The translations under genes and the position numbers were made by a program. Shown one piece after another: positions 17,450 through 17,992 of a stretch of DNA of 17,992 nucleotides (position 1 is its first letter; each line of letters opens with the position of its first letter). The stretch comes from Temnopleurus reevesii (lineage: Eukaryota; Echinodermata; Echinoidea; Temnopleuroida; Temnopleuridae). The notes beneath the pieces are model-generated. The model searched no databases, had not been told where the DNA came from, and was given only the letters and a program-made list of their open reading frames with translations. The stretch covers positions 41,514 through 59,505 of the forward strand of contig BQKZ01002985.1 of NCBI GenBank assembly GCA_036244855.1, given 5' to 3'.

Positions 17450-17992
17450 TTGGTGCAACCAAGGACTTTCGACAATATGGACAGTTATCTGTGACGTAAT
17501 GGGATCGCTAGCGTGTGACTTCCATTGTCATCTGAATAACATTCTTTTATATTTTTATACTTTGATGTCATAATGGTCACCGCCGATCAGGATGTTGGGA
17601 GAAACAAGAAGTCTGTTTTCACACATTAAAATTGAACAAATCGTGTGCGCAGAAGGCAATAAATCAATTAAATCCCGAAAAAAAATGTGCAGTTCTTATA
17701 TTTACGACGGACTACTCCATGTGTTTTATTTTGGAAATTAAGGGTACATATATATTGATAATAAGGCTGAATAGTGATTGAATGGCTTATGATCCAATTT
17801 TTGCAGAATTCCTCATACTTTTTCCTAGATGCAAGATACATAGCATGTATTAGTCATAAGTCTCTTGACGTTATTTAGGTCATCATGTGTGTCCGGGATT
17901 TTCCGGACAAGATAGAAAGCATATTTTATATCATAAAATCGTATGCTTCGCAAAAATGTTCCTGCTCCAAATCTGAAGGATGTTCATTGAAA

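Larger units (their letters stand above)
17020..17992. other. Upstream flank of the pyrophosphatase gene
   Basis: Besides the NRF-1/CCAAT element, this 1-kb stretch holds the homopolymer tract at 17365-17445 and a CRE-like TGACGTAA at 17491-17498. I see no convincing coding exon on either strand. A reading frame that runs through the homopolymers has only low-complexity content. Confidence 0.6.

Noticed and set aside
17250..17573. 107-residue plus-strand frame
   Set aside because: It passes through the G, A and C homopolymers, giving runs of Gly, Lys and Pro; not a credible protein.

Overview
The window is intron-rich, AT-rich animal DNA. It carries one protein-coding gene on the minus strand, with first coding exon near 17019 and stop codon near 3913. 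The gene encodes a soluble family I inorganic pyrophosphatase, the counterpart of animal PPA1/PPA2 and yeast IPP1. I assembled 13 coding exons by hand from GT-AG splice sites, unbroken phase and family similarity. They sum to 990 nt, that is 329 residues plus a stop. All fourteen active-site residues known from yeast IPP1 are present at a constant numbering offset of 42. The codon-level model is therefore well supported; the UTRs, transcription start and poly(A) site are not.

The organism is probably a marine invertebrate deuterostome, most likely an echinoderm. This is inferred from the style of the non-coding DNA: short exons in long AT-rich introns, frequent acatgtacatgt words, a tRNA-derived SINE whose tail carries TTTATATAGCGC, and many small terminal-inverted-repeat elements. 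No species assignment is possible from sequence reading alone.

Layout from left to right. Positions 1-3912 lie downstream of the gene and hold an old tandem repeat, two or three copies of a TA-flanked MITE (one with a perfect 82-bp tandem duplication), a second MITE family and two small inverted repeats, with no convincing gene. Positions 3913-6040 hold exons 13 to 10, with a GAT/GGT microsatellite in intron 12, a 158-bp tandem array in intron 11 and MITE pieces in intron 10. Positions 6041-9466 hold exons 9 to 7, and intron 9 is largely made of mobile-element remnants. Positions 9467-12697 hold exons 6 to 3, the most conserved catalytic part. Positions 12698-16838 are the two long 5' introns around exon 2, with a SINE 33 bp from the exon 2 acceptor and a hAT-like MITE with an 8-bp target duplication. 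Positions 16839-17019 are exon 1, and 17020-17992 is upstream DNA with a probable NRF-1/CCAAT promoter element and an odd G19-A18-C16-A28 tract.

The most interesting biology is at the 5' end. The first ATG lies in a poor initiation context and starts a mitochondrial-type presequence. The next ATG on the mRNA is in frame, lies 40 codons later in a strong context, and would give a 289-residue cytosolic-type enzyme. One gene may therefore supply pyrophosphatase to two compartments. I found no undescribed multi-gene system in the window.
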